Positions 35,977 through 45,234 of a stretch of DNA of 64,000 bases are shown here, one piece after another. Numbering within the stretch: the stretch's first letter is position 1; each line of letters begins with the position of its first letter. Location: contig NZ_CP029829.1 in the NCBI RefSeq assembly GCF_003233655.1, forward strand, positions 1,746,978-1,810,977. The letters run 5' to 3'. A program made the translations under genes and the position numbers. The notes under the pieces were generated by a model. It saw nothing but the letters and a program-made list of their open reading frames with translations. It ran no database searches and was not told the origin of the DNA. Source of the stretch: Azospirillum ramasamyi. Lineage in GTDB: Bacteria > Pseudomonadota > Alphaproteobacteria > Azospirillales > Azospirillaceae.

Positions 35977-36960
35977 ATGACCATCCTCGTCACCGGTGCC
36001 GCCGGCTTCATCGGATCGCATGTCGCCGCCGCTCTGCTGGACCGCGGGGAGAGCGTGCTCGGCCTCGACAACCTGAACGACTATTACGCGGTTGCCCTGA
36101 AGGAGGCGCGGCTCGCCCGGCTGACCGGCCGGCCCGGCTTCCGCTTCCTCAAGGCCGACATCTCCGACCGCGCGACGGTCGAGGGGCTGTGGCCGCAGTT
36201 CACCGACGTGACGGGCGTGGTCCATCTGGCGGCACAGCCGGGCGTCCGCTATTCCATCGAGAATCCCTATGCCTATGTCGACGCCAATGTCACCGGACAG
36301 GTGACGCTGCTGGAGGCGGCGCGCCGCATGCCCGGCTTGCGGCATTTCGTCTATGCCTCGACCTCGTCCGTCTACGGCGCCAACCGCAAGAAGCCGTTCT
36401 CGGTGGAGGACCGGGTGGACAGCCCCGTATCGGTCTATGCCGCCACCAAGAAGGCGGCGGAAATGCTGGCCTTCACCTACAGCCATCTCTACCAGATGCC
36501 GATGACCGGCCTGCGCTTCTTCACGGTCTACGGCCCGTGGAGCCGGCCGGACATGGCGACCTGGCTGTTCGCCGACGCCATCACCGCCGGCCGGCCGATC
36601 CGCGTCTTCAACGGCGGCAAGATGAAGCGCGACTTCACCTATATCGACGACATCGTCGCCGGCGTGCTGGCCGCCCTCGACCGCCCTGCCCCCGTCGACG
36701 CGGAAACCGGCGCCCCGCACCGCGTCTTCAACCTCGGCAACAACCGGTGCGAGGAGCTGATGCGCTTCATCGGCGTGCTGGAGCAGGCTTTCGGCCGCGA
36801 GGCGGTGAAGGTGATGGAACCGATGCAGGCCGGCGATGTGCAGGAAACCGCCGCCGACATCGAGTTGAGCCGCCAGGTGCTGGGCTTCGAACCGAAAACC
36901 CCCATCGAGATCGGCCTGCCCCGCTTCGTGGAGTGGTACAAGGGCTACCACAAGCTCTGA
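35977..36960 (+). CDS. UDP-glucuronate 4-epimerase (LpsL/CapI type)
   Basis: 327 residues from the ATG at 35977 (MTILVTGAAGFIGSHVAAAL). It is an extended SDR enzyme: NAD motif TGAAGFIG, the GLDNLNDYYAVALKEARLARL segment diagnostic of UDP-GlcA epimerases, VHLAAQPGVRYSIENPYAYVDAN, and the catalytic S-Y-x3-K in STSSVYG… and SVYAATKKAAEM. TGLRFFTVYGPWSRPDM is the usual sugar-binding motif. It would supply UDP-galacturonate for capsule or LPS. First gene of the polysaccharide locus; the WecA-like gene begins 31 bases later. Confidence 0.88.
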   Translation: MTILVTGAAGFIGSHVAAALLDRGESVLGLDNLNDYYAVALKEARLARLTGRPGFRFLKADISDRATVEGLWPQFTDVTGVVHLAAQPGVRYSIENPYAYVDANVTGQVTLLEAARRMPGLRHFVYASTSSVYGANRKKPFSVEDRVDSPVSVYAATKKAAEMLAFTYSHLYQMPMTGLRFFTVYGPWSRPDMATWLFADAITAGRPIRVFNGGKMKRDFTYIDDIVAGVLAALDRPAPVDAETGAPHRVFNLGNNRCEELMRFIGVLEQAFGREAVKVMEPMQAGDVQETAADIELSRQVLGFEPKTPIEIGLPRFVEWYKGYHKL

Positions 36961-36991
36961 CCCTCCCCTTTCCTCCACGTCCCGAGCCACC

Positions 36992-37996
36992 ATGACCCCC
37001 ACCGCCTACTCGACCGCCTTGATCGGTGTCTTCCTGCTGTGTCTGGCCGTCGGCTGGTACCTGTCGACGCGGGTGCTGCGCTATCTGCTGGCCAGCAGCA
37101 TCATGGACATCCCGAACGAGCGGTCGAGCCATCAGGCTCCCACCCCGCGCGGCGGCGGCTGGGCGGTGATGCTGACGGTGGTGCCGGTCTTCGCCATCGC
37201 CGGGATCGCCTTCGGACGGCCGCTGGAGACGGCGGCGGTGCTGCTGGGGACGCTGGCGCTGATGGGGGTGTCGTGGATGGACGACCGGCGCGAATTGTCG
37301 CCGCTGCTGCGGCTGGCGGTGCAGGCGCTGGCGGTGGCCTTCGGGCTGCTGGCGCTGCCGTCCGACCAGCTGGTTTGGCAGGGCTGGCTGCCCTGGGGGC
37401 TGGACCGGGCGGCGACCGCCTTCCTGTGGCTGTGGTTCGTCAACCTCTACAATTTCATGGACGGGATCGACGGGCTGGCCGGCAGCGAGACGATCCTGAT
37501 CGGCGGCGGCGTTGCATTGGTATCGCTGGTCATGGGCGATTTCGGGCTGACCGGCGTCGCCGGAGCGGCGCTGGCCGGGGCGGCGGCGGGGTTCCTGACC
37601 CACAATTGGCGGCCGGCCCGCATGTTCATGGGCGATGTCGGCAGCATCCCGCTCGGCCATATACTGGCCTTCCTTCTGGCCTCGCTGGCGGCGCGCGGCG
37701 ACTGGGCGGCGGCGCTGATCCTGCCCGCCTATTACCTGACCGACGCCACCATCACGCTGCTGCGACGGCTGCTGCGCGGCGAGAAGATCTGGCAGGCCCA
37801 CCGCGAGCATTTCTATCAGAAGGCCGCCAGGGGCGTCGGCCGGCATGACCGCGTGGTGCTGACCATCGTCGGCTACAGCCTGGTCCTCGTCGTCGCGGCG
37901 CTGGCCGCCGGGAGCTTCGGCGCCTGGACGCTCGTGCCCGGCGCCGTGGCCGTCGCGCTGCTGCTGGCGACGCTGACGCGCATGTCGAAGGCCTGA
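36992..37996 (+). CDS. Polyprenyl-phosphate sugar-1-P transferase (WecA/WbpL family)
   Basis: 334 residues, about eleven predicted membrane helices. It belongs to glycosyltransferase family 4 (polyprenol-phosphate N-acetylhexosamine-1-phosphate transferases) that start O-antigen or exopolysaccharide chains. Landmarks: IMDIPNERSSHQAPTPRGGGWAVM, VSWMDDR (the first Asp pair), FVNLYNFMDGIDGLAGSE (catalytic Asp), MFMGDVGSIPLG and AHREHFYQKA. The specific sugar is not predictable. Located 31 bases after the epimerase and six bases before a glycosyltransferase, so an operon. Confidence 0.9.
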   Translation: MTPTAYSTALIGVFLLCLAVGWYLSTRVLRYLLASSIMDIPNERSSHQAPTPRGGGWAVMLTVVPVFAIAGIAFGRPLETAAVLLGTLALMGVSWMDDRRELSPLLRLAVQALAVAFGLLALPSDQLVWQGWLPWGLDRAATAFLWLWFVNLYNFMDGIDGLAGSETILIGGGVALVSLVMGDFGLTGVAGAALAGAAAGFLTHNWRPARMFMGDVGSIPLGHILAFLLASLAARGDWAAALILPAYYLTDATITLLRRLLRGEKIWQAHREHFYQKAARGVGRHDRVVLTIVGYSLVLVVAALAAGSFGAWTLVPGAVAVALLLATLTRMSKA

Positions 37997-38001
37997 CCCC
38001 C

Positions 38002-38841
38002 ATGACCTCCGCTTTCCTCGACCTGTCGGTCGTCCTTTACCATCCCGACCCGGAGCTTCTGGCCCGCTCCCTCGACACCATCGGCGCCGCCGCCGACCGG
38101 CTGGCCGAGGCGGCCGGGGTGCAGACCCGGCTTTGGATCGTCGACAATGGCGCGCCGAAGGGCAGCGACGCGGCGTCCACTCCCTTCCGGCCATTGCTCG
38201 ACCGTTATGCGGAGGGCGGTCGGCCGCCGGTGACGTTGATCGCCGGGCATGGCAATGTCGGCTACGGCGCCGGCCACAATCTCGCCATCCGGCGGGGCAA
38301 CGCGCCCTATCACCTGATCCTGAACTACGACATCCTGCTGGAACCGGACGCGCTGCTGGCGGGCTGGCGCTATATGGAGGCGCACCCGCGCACCGTGCTG
38401 CTGACGCCCAAGGTGTTCGGCCCGTCGGGCGAGCAGGAGTTCCTGTGCAAGCGCCGGCCGACCGTTCTGGATCTTGGCCTGCGCGCCTTCGCCCCGGCCC
38501 CGGTCAAGCGGATGTTCGCCCGGCGGCTCGACCGCTACGAGATGCGCGACGTCACCCGCGACGCCGTCGTCACCGGGCTGGAGCAGGTCAGCGGCGCCTT
38601 CATGCTGTTCCGGCGCGACGCGCTGACCCGGCTGGGCGGCTTCGACGACGGCTATTTCCTGTATTTCGAGGATTTCGACCTGTCGCGCCGGGCGATGGCG
38701 CTGGGTGAGATCGCCTATGTGCCGGACGTGCGCATGGTGCATTTCGGCGGCAAGGCCGCACGCAAGGGCGGCGCGCATATACGGATGTTCGCCCGCTCCG
38801 CCCTACGCTTTTTCAACACCCACGGATGGCGGCTGGTCTGA
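38002..38841 (+). CDS. Family 2 glycosyltransferase (rhamnosyltransferase-like)
   Basis: 279 residues. GT2-like: LSVVLYHPDPELLARSL start, LWIVDNGAP, GHGNVGYGAGHNLAIRRG, then LILNYDILLEPDALL, where the DxD-like metal site of rhamnosyltransferases lies, and QVSGAFMLFRRDALTRLGGFDDGYFLYFEDFDLSRRAMAL with the E-D-F-D acidic motif. This resembles WbbL-type rhamnosyltransferases. The start is the ATG at 38002, six bases after the upstream stop. Its 3' end overlaps the convergent glycosyltransferase by 39 bases. Confidence 0.85.
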   Translation: MTSAFLDLSVVLYHPDPELLARSLDTIGAAADRLAEAAGVQTRLWIVDNGAPKGSDAASTPFRPLLDRYAEGGRPPVTLIAGHGNVGYGAGHNLAIRRGNAPYHLILNYDILLEPDALLAGWRYMEAHPRTVLLTPKVFGPSGEQEFLCKRRPTVLDLGLRAFAPAPVKRMFARRLDRYEMRDVTRDAVVTGLEQVSGAFMLFRRDALTRLGGFDDGYFLYFEDFDLSRRAMALGEIAYVPDVRMVHFGGKAARKGGAHIRMFARSALRFFNTHGWRLV

Positions 38842-39852
38842 GCTGTGCGATTTCCGCAGCCCGGGCCGGCCGCGGGTCTTCAGCAGCAGCGGGTTCCAGG
38901 CGATCATGCGGGCGACCTGCCCCAGCGTGGCCTTGCGGTCGCGCTGGATGGCGCGGCGCTTGGCGATCATGCGCGGCATTCCGCGCAGCGCATCGCGGAT
39001 GCCGCGGCCGATGGCGCCGGTGCGGTCACTGCCCAGGCTGCGCACCACCAGATAGACCACCAGCAGCGCATGGCCGGCGAAGGCCAGCGGCAACAGCGGC
39101 AGCGGCATGTTCTTCACCATGGTCCACACCAGATTGCGGACGCCGTGATACTGGGCGAAGGTGCCGTACTGCTTGGACACGCCGCTGCTGACATGCTCCA
39201 CCACCGCGTCGCCGACCTGGACCGCCGGTCCACCGTTGAGCCGGATGCGGAAGCCGAGATCGACATCCTCGCAATAGCAGAAGAAATCCTCGTCGAAGCC
39301 GCCGACGGCCTCGAAATGGTCTCGCCGGTACATGGCCGCGGCGGCGCAGGGCGAAAACACCGTTCCGCTGTAATAGGGCGGCTTCAGCATGCGCCGGTAA
39401 TTGACCCGCCAGGCGAAGCCGAAGATGGAATACTGGTCGCCCTCGCCGTCGATCATATTGGGATCGTGCGAGAAGAGCTGGGTCGAGCCGAACATCGCCA
39501 CGTCTGGCTGCGCGCTGGCGGCGGCCTGCAGCCGCTCCATCCAGTCGCGGCGCGGGAAGGCGTCGGGGTTCAGCGTGACGATCCAGGGAACGGCGGCACC
39601 GGCGGCGCCGACATTGTTGGCCTTGGCGAAGCCCACATTCGTGTCCAGCCGGATCATGCGGAACCGCGGATCGGCAGGCAGGGCGATGCCGTCGACGTCC
39701 TTCGAGGCGTTGTCGACGATCACCACCTCGAAAGCGGGATCGGTCTGGTCGAGCAGACAGCCAATGACGCGATTGACGAAGTCGGCGCAATTAAAGCTGA
39801 CGATAATGATCCGGCTGTGCCGATCATTTGCATCGTCCACGAGATGTGACAT
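38803..39852 (-). CDS. Family 2 glycosyltransferase
   Basis: 349 residues. GT-A fold: IIIVSFNCADFVNRVIGCLLDQTD, VVIVDNASKD, RLDTNVGFAKANNVGA, IVTLNPDAFPRRDW (nucleotide/metal site), and AAAMYRRDHFEAVGGFDEDFFCYCEDVDLGFRIRLNGG with the acidic catalytic region. A C-terminal membrane helix (about 258-280, PLPLLPLAFAGHALLVVYLVV) may anchor it to the inner membrane. It overlaps the 3' end of the neighbouring plus-strand glycosyltransferase and is divergent from the NAD-epimerase at 40025, all within the polysaccharide locus. Confidence 0.85.
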   Translation of the reverse strand: MSHLVDDANDRHSRIIIVSFNCADFVNRVIGCLLDQTDPAFEVVIVDNASKDVDGIALPADPRFRMIRLDTNVGFAKANNVGAAGAAVPWIVTLNPDAFPRRDWMERLQAAASAQPDVAMFGSTQLFSHDPNMIDGEGDQYSIFGFAWRVNYRRMLKPPYYSGTVFSPCAAAAMYRRDHFEAVGGFDEDFFCYCEDVDLGFRIRLNGGPAVQVGDAVVEHVSSGVSKQYGTFAQYHGVRNLVWTMVKNMPLPLLPLAFAGHALLVVYLVVRSLGSDRTGAIGRGIRDALRGMPRMIAKRRAIQRDRKATLGQVARMIAWNPLLLKTRGRPGLRKSHSSDQPPSVGVEKA

Positions 39853-40024
39853 GTCTTGGTAGCGTCCTTATTTACGCGTCCCTGACCAGCTTATAGCCAT
39901 TCCCTTCATCGACTGAAAGCCGGAAAAGGGGCGTGAGACTTTGCGCCGTGGCGCAACCTGGCCAAACCGGATAATAGATCGTCGTTCAATCCACCATGCG
40001 AACCAAGCCCGGACCCTCCCGCCC

Positions 40025-40969
40025 ATGCGCGTTCTCCTGACCGGCGCCACCGGCTTCGTCGGCCGCCACACCGTCCCGCTGCTGGCCGCCCACGGACATC
40101 AGGTGCGCGCGGCCCTGCGCACCGCCGCCGAAGGCCCGTGGGAGCCGGCCGTCGTCGGCGACATCGGCCCCGACACCGATTGGACCACCGCACTCGCCGG
40201 CATGGACGCGGTGATCCACATGGCGGCCCGCGTCCATGTGATGCGCGACACCGCATCCGATCCGCTGGCGGAGTTCCGCCGCGTAAACACCGCCGGCACC
40301 GTCCGGCTGGCCGAACAGGCGGCGGCGGCCGGGGTGAAGCGCTTCGTCTTCCTCAGCAGCATCAAGGCGATGGTGGACGAAAGCCGCCCCACCCCGCTGG
40401 ACGCGGCGGCGACGCCCGACCCGCACAGCCCCTATGGCGTGTCGAAGCTGGAGGCCGAGCGCGCGCTGGCGGAGATCGCGGCCCGCACCGGCATGGAGGT
40501 GGCGGTGATCCGCCCGCCGCTGGTCTATGGCCCCGGCGCCGCCGGCAACATGCGGGCCTTGCTGAAGCTGGTGGCGGCCGGCCTGCCCTTGCCCTTGGGC
40601 GGCATCCGCAACCGCCGCAGCCTGATCTATGTCGGCAACCTCGCCGACGCCGTGGTGACGGTGCTGGAGCATCCCGACGCCGCCGGGCAGACCTTCCTGG
40701 TCCAGGATGGGGAGCCGCTGTCGACCGCCGATCTGGTGCGCGCCATCGCCGCCGCGCTCGGCCGCCCGGCCCGGCTGGTCGCGGTGCCGCAGGGGCTGAT
40801 GGCGCTGGGCGCGACGCTGACCGGGACGCGGGCGGTGTTCGACCGGCTGGCCGGCACGCTGACGGTGGACGACGGCCCCATCCGCGACAGGCTCGGCTGG
40901 CGCCCGCCGCATGACCTTGCGACCGGGTTGCGCGCCACGGCGGAATGGTTCAAAGCTTCCCGCGGCTGA
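40025..40969 (+). CDS. NAD-dependent epimerase/dehydratase (UDP-sugar SDR)
   Basis: 314 residues from the ATG at 40025; the frame opens earlier at 39941 but GATGFVG begins with this Met. NAD-binding motif TGATGFVGRH; AVIHMAARVHVM; the catalytic Ser in VFLSSIKAMVDES and Tyr-x3-Lys in SPYGVSKLEAE; RPPLVYGPGAAGNMRALLKL. The SSIK motif is common in enzymes of the WbpV/UDP-QuiNAc type and in UDP-glucose 4-epimerase-like proteins. The substrate is therefore open. Cotranscribed with the 4,6-dehydratase downstream (63-base gap). Confidence 0.85.
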   Translation: MRVLLTGATGFVGRHTVPLLAAHGHQVRAALRTAAEGPWEPAVVGDIGPDTDWTTALAGMDAVIHMAARVHVMRDTASDPLAEFRRVNTAGTVRLAEQAAAAGVKRFVFLSSIKAMVDESRPTPLDAAATPDPHSPYGVSKLEAERALAEIAARTGMEVAVIRPPLVYGPGAAGNMRALLKLVAAGLPLPLGGIRNRRSLIYVGNLADAVVTVLEHPDAAGQTFLVQDGEPLSTADLVRAIAAALGRPARLVAVPQGLMALGATLTGTRAVFDRLAGTLTVDDGPIRDRLGWRPPHDLATGLRATAEWFKASRG

Positions 40970-41032
40970 TTTCCGGGCTGGATCCGCCGTCACAGGCTCC
41001 AGCTGCCGAACGAAAGAACAAGGTTTAGCGGC

Positions 41033-42967
41033 ATGCGCATCCCGTCCGCACGGGCATCCCTGGTGTTCCTGCATGATCTGGTGATGACCGGGGTGGCCCT
41101 GGTCGTCGCGCTCTATCTGCGGGTCGGCGGTTCCGCCTTCGGTCTCTATTTCGATGCGCTGGCCATCGCGCTGCCGGTGCTGGTCGGCGTTTCGGCGGTG
41201 GTGTTCGTGCTGTTCGGGCTCTACCGCGGCATCTGGCGCTACGCCTCCATCCCCGACCTGATGCAGGTGGTGCGCGCCGTCACCGTGGCGGTGCTGTGCT
41301 TCGTGCTGGCGATGTTCCTGCTGACGCGCGCCGAACTTCTGCCCCGCTCGCTGCCGCCGATCCTGTGGCTGGTGCAGATGCTGCTGCTCGGCGGACCGCG
41401 CTTCGGCTACCGCTTCCTGAAGGACCGCCGTTTCAGCTGGGCCGAGGCGGTGGAGGGCGTGCCGCGCATCCCCGTCCTGCTGCTGGGCGTCGGCGACGCG
41501 GCGGAGCTGTTCATCCGCTCGCTCGACCAGCCGGGGCAGTCGGCCTACCGCGTGGTCGGCATCCTCGACGACAAGGGCCGGCGCATCGGCCATGCCGTGC
41601 GCGGCGTCCCGGTGCTGGGCGGCCCCGACGACCTCGAACAGGTGGTCCAGACCCTGGAGCGCAAGGGCGAACGGCCGCAGCGGCTGATCGTCACCAAGGG
41701 CAATGCCGAGTTGAAGGGATCGACCCTGCGCAGCCTGCTCGACCGGGCGGAGGCGCTGGGGCTGGTCATGTCCCGCCTGCCCAGCCTGACCGAGTTCAAG
41801 TCCGCGTTGGGCGAAGGCAAGGGCGTGGAGGTGCGTCCCATCGCGCTGGAGGATCTGCTGGGCCGGCCGCAGGCGGTGCTGGACCGCGGCGCCATATCGG
41901 GGCTGATCGGCGGGCGGCGTGTGATCGTCACCGGCGCCGGCGGCACCATCGGCAGCGAGCTGGTCCGCCAGATCGCGGCGCTGGGGCCGGAACGGCTGAT
42001 CCTGCTCGATGCCGGGGAGTTCAACCTCTACAGCATCGAGATGGAGGTGCGGGAGAAGTTCCCCGGCCTCGACACCCGCGCGGTGATCGCCGACGTCCGC
42101 GACCGCGACCGCATCATGCGTCTGTTCCAGGACGAGCGCCCGGCCCTGGTCTTCCACGCCGCCGCCCTCAAGCATGTGCCGCTGGTGGAGGCCAACCCGT
42201 GCGAGGGCGCGCTGACCAACGTGGTCGGCACCCGCAACGTGGCCGACGCGGCGCGCGCCGCCGGCTGCCTCGCCATGGTGCTGATCTCCACCGACAAGGC
42301 GATCCGCCCGACCAGCGTGATGGGCGCGGCGAAGCGCTTCGCCGAAACCTATTGCCAGGCGCTGGACGTGCTGCCGCCGCGCGACGGGGCGGAGCACGCC
42401 ACCCGCTACATGACCGTGCGCTTCGGCAACGTGCTGGGCTCGTCCGGCTCGGTCGTGCCGCTGTTCACCCGGCAGCTGGCGCAGGGCGGGCCGCTGACCG
42501 TCACCCATCCCGACATGCGCCGCTATTTCATGACGGTGCGCGAGGCGGTGGAGCTTGTGCTGCAGGCGTCGGCCCACGGCGCCACCCGCGCCGAGGACCG
42601 CGGCAAGATCCTGGTCCTGGACATGGGCGAGCCGGTGAAGATCGCCGACCTCGCCCGCCAGATGATCCGGCTGGCCGGCTACCGGCCGGGGGTGGACATC
42701 GAGATCGCCTATACCGGCCTGCGTCCCGGCGAGAAGCTGTTCGAGGAAATCCTGACCGCCGCGGAGGCGCCCAGCCGCACCGAGGCCGACGGCGTCTTCC
42801 TCGCCTCCCCCCGGCTGATCGACTATGCGCTGGTCAACCGCGCGGTGGGCGAGCTGGAAGCGGCGGCGCGGGCCGGAGACGGCGAGCGCGTCCTGTCGAT
42901 CCTCGGCACCGTCGTGCCCGATTTCCGCGCCGAAGCGGTGCTTCCGCCCGCCGCGACGCAGGCGTGA
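41033..42967 (+). CDS. Polysaccharide biosynthesis protein, UDP-GlcNAc 4,6-dehydratase type (WbpM/CapD-like)
   Basis: 644 residues. The N-terminal 130 residues hold four membrane helices. A CoA-binding-like Rossmann domain (about 140-265) and the SDR catalytic domain (about 290-600) follow. VIVTGAGGTIGSELVRQIAALGPERLILLD is the NAD site. The active-site segment reads ISTDKAIRPTSVMGAAKRFAE: the usual Tyr of SDR Y-x3-K is Met, as in WbpM and related dehydratases. They make UDP-4-keto-6-deoxy sugars for O-antigen or capsule. MRIPSARASLVFLHD is the start. Last gene of the locus before the tRNA genes. Confidence 0.92.
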   Translation: MRIPSARASLVFLHDLVMTGVALVVALYLRVGGSAFGLYFDALAIALPVLVGVSAVVFVLFGLYRGIWRYASIPDLMQVVRAVTVAVLCFVLAMFLLTRAELLPRSLPPILWLVQMLLLGGPRFGYRFLKDRRFSWAEAVEGVPRIPVLLLGVGDAAELFIRSLDQPGQSAYRVVGILDDKGRRIGHAVRGVPVLGGPDDLEQVVQTLERKGERPQRLIVTKGNAELKGSTLRSLLDRAEALGLVMSRLPSLTEFKSALGEGKGVEVRPIALEDLLGRPQAVLDRGAISGLIGGRRVIVTGAGGTIGSELVRQIAALGPERLILLDAGEFNLYSIEMEVREKFPGLDTRAVIADVRDRDRIMRLFQDERPALVFHAAALKHVPLVEANPCEGALTNVVGTRNVADAARAAGCLAMVLISTDKAIRPTSVMGAAKRFAETYCQALDVLPPRDGAEHATRYMTVRFGNVLGSSGSVVPLFTRQLAQGGPLTVTHPDMRRYFMTVREAVELVLQASAHGATRAEDRGKILVLDMGEPVKIADLARQMIRLAGYRPGVDIEIAYTGLRPGEKLFEEILTAAEAPSRTEADGVFLASPRLIDYALVNRAVGELEAAARAGDGERVLSILGTVVPDFRAEAVLPPAATQA

Positions 42968-43023
42968 TTTCGAGGATCGTTCCAGGCGCGGAAAAAAGTG
43001 AGCGGCAATGTGATTTTAAGCGC

Positions 43024-43052
43024 TTGCATCCCCCAAAAGCCTGTGGCATAAC
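43024..43052 (+). promoter_or_regulatory. Candidate promoter of the tRNA-Thr pair
   Basis: TTGCAT (43024-43029), 17-base spacer, CATAAC (43047-43052), about 77 bases before the first tRNA. Fair match. Confidence 0.45.
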
Positions 43053-43128
43053 CCGCGCCACTTCGGGGGGCGGCCAAGCCTGGACGCCTCACCCGGACGC
43101 ATCGCCCCGGCGATGATCGGTTATCGGG

Positions 43129-43203
<75 letters not shown>

Positions 43204-43239
43204 TTCCCCCGATCTTGTCTTCAGGCGCCTGCATCTGGC

Positions 43240-43314
<75 letters not shown>

Positions 43315-43449
43315 TTTCCCCCTTTTAAAACCTCCCCTTAAAATCAGCGCATCGCTTCCTTGACCTTGCCGCCGAAAGGCCGCAAGAAACGCGCGCGTTT
43401 TCACAACTGTGAACATTCAGGCGCGGGTTCGTTTCGGGAGGATGTCACC

Positions 43450-44529
43450 ATGGCCGGCAACAGCTTCGGCACGCTTTTCCGCTTCACCACCTGGGGCGAG
43501 AGCCACGGCCCGGCCATCGGCGTCGTCGTGGACGGCTGCCCGTCGCTGATCGACCTCGTTGCGGAAACCGACATCCAGCCCTGGATGGACAAGCGCCGCC
43601 CCGGCCAGTCGCGCTACACCACCCAGCGTCAGGAGCCCGATCAGGTGAGGATCCTGTCCGGCGTGTTCGAGGGCAAGACGACCGGCACCCCGATCTCGCT
43701 GATGATCGAGAACACCGACCAGCGCTCCAAGGACTACAGCGACATCGCCGGCAAATTCCGCCCCGGCCATGCCGACTACACCTATTGGCAGAAATACGGC
43801 ATCCGCGATTACCGCGGCGGCGGCCGTTCCTCGGCGCGGGAAACCGCCTGCCGGGTCGCCGCCGGCGCGGTGGCGCGCAAGGTGCTGGGCCCTGCCATCC
43901 GGGTTCGCGGCGCGCTGGTGCAGATCGGCCCGCACAAGATCGACCGCAGCCGCTGGGATTGGGCGGAGATCGACAACAACCCCTTCTTCTGCCCCGACCC
44001 GGTGGCCGCCGTCCAATGGGCCGAGTATCTCGACGGCATCCGCAAGAGCGGATCGTCGGTCGGCGCGGTGGTGGAGCTGGTGGCGTCCGGCGTGCCGGTC
44101 GGCCTGGGCGATCCGCTCTACGACAAGCTGGACAGCGACCTCGCCTGCGCGATGATGACGATCAACGCGGTGAAGGGGGTGGAGATCGGCAACGGCTTCG
44201 CCGCCGCGGAACTGACCGGCGAGCTGAACGCCGACGAGATGCGCATGGGCCCGGACGGCCAGCCGCAATTCCTGTCCAACAATGCCGGCGGCATCCTGGG
44301 CGGCATCTCCACCGGGCAGGACATCGTCGTGCGCTTCGCGGTCAAGCCGACCAGCTCGATCCTGACGCCGCGCCAGACGGTGGACACCGCCGGCAACGAC
44401 ACCGACATCCTGACCAAGGGCCGCCACGACCCCTGCGTCGGCATCCGCGCCGTCCCGGTGGGCGAGGCGATGATGGCCTGCGTGCTGGCCGACCATCTGC
44501 TGCGGCGGCGGGCCGAGCGGCGGGAGTGA
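43450..44529 (+). CDS. aroC: Chorismate synthase
   Basis: 359 residues from the ATG at 43450 ([20 protein letters not shown]). It uses reduced FMN to turn EPSP into chorismate, the last shared step of aromatic synthesis. The three PROSITE regions are visible: [16 protein letters not shown], the [30 protein letters not shown] block, and RPTSSI-like [19 protein letters not shown]. Its N-terminal extension to 43360 has no homology. The preceding tRNAs and the downstream IalB-like gene have separate signals. Confidence 0.97.
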   Translation: MAGNSFGTLFRFTTWGESHGPAIGVVVDGCPSLIDLVAETDIQPWMDKRRPGQSRYTTQRQEPDQVRILSGVFEGKTTGTPISLMIENTDQRSKDYSDIAGKFRPGHADYTYWQKYGIRDYRGGGRSSARETACRVAAGAVARKVLGPAIRVRGALVQIGPHKIDRSRWDWAEIDNNPFFCPDPVAAVQWAEYLDGIRKSGSSVGAVVELVASGVPVGLGDPLYDKLDSDLACAMMTINAVKGVEIGNGFAAAELTGELNADEMRMGPDGQPQFLSNNAGGILGGISTGQDIVVRFAVKPTSSILTPRQTVDTAGNDTDILTKGRHDPCVGIRAVPVGEAMMACVLADHLLRRRAERRE

Positions 44530-44592
44530 GGGTTTGGGCTTCTTGCCAGGCTAGACCCCCACCCGTTTCAATCAGCCCTACAGGACAATCCC

Positions 44593-45186
44593 ATGCCCGC
44601 CCTCCGCCACGGACAGCGCCCGATCCTCGCCCTGGCGATGCTGGCCGCGCTCTCTGCCGGCGCAATTCCGGCGGCCATGGCGAACGACAGGCCTTTCGAG
44701 GAATTCGACGAGACGTTCAAAAGCTGGAAGCTCTACTGCCAGCTCTGGACCGCCACGCGGCAAGTGGAGTGCGAACTGATCGCCCGCGGCACCAATGACC
44801 GCACCGCCCGGCTGGTCTGGCTGCGCTCGACCGAGAAATGGCGCGAGGGGCTGCGTTTTCGGGTGTCCGCCGACTCGCTGGATCTCGACAGGATGGTGCG
44901 GGTCTGGTCCGACCGGGCGGTGTTCAAGCCCGATTCCCCCTGCAACCCCTACCGGTTCGAGACCAACACCTGCGCCGTGACCGATCCCGACATCAACCGC
45001 CGCATGGTGGAGCGGATCGCCCCGGCGCCGGAGGTCTCCATCGTCGGCCAGTCGCCGGCCGGCGAGAAGACCGAGGTGCGCTTTCCGCTCGCCGGCTTCC
45101 GCGAGGCGCTGGAGCGCAGCGACGCCATCCGCGCGATGGCCGGCAAGCCATGGGCGACGAGTTCCGGCGACGCCAACCCGGACTGA
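44593..45186 (+). CDS. IalB-like (invasion-associated locus B) periplasmic protein
   Basis: 197 residues. A signal peptide (about 1-33, ALAMLAALSAGAIPAAMA) predicts export. The mature part has a Trp-x2-Tyr-Cys and later Cys in ETFKSWKLYCQLWTATRQVECELIARGT and a conserved Cys pair in SPCNPYRFETNTCAV, as in IalB-family proteins, which hold disulfides. It also has RFPLAGFREAL near the end, typical of IalB. Function in free-living bacteria is unknown; the family name comes from Bartonella. Lies 48 bases before rnr, possibly cotranscribed. Confidence 0.55.
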   Translation: MPALRHGQRPILALAMLAALSAGAIPAAMANDRPFEEFDETFKSWKLYCQLWTATRQVECELIARGTNDRTARLVWLRSTEKWREGLRFRVSADSLDLDRMVRVWSDRAVFKPDSPCNPYRFETNTCAVTDPDINRRMVERIAPAPEVSIVGQSPAGEKTEVRFPLAGFREALERSDAIRAMAGKPWATSSGDANPD

Positions 45187-45234
45187 TCCCTATATAGCCG
45201 TAGCATCGACAAGAACCGACGGACTTCCCGCCCA

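Noticed and set aside
39986..42577. 863-residue open frame opposite the sugar dehydratase
   Set aside because: Antisense shadow; low-complexity His/Gln/Arg composition.
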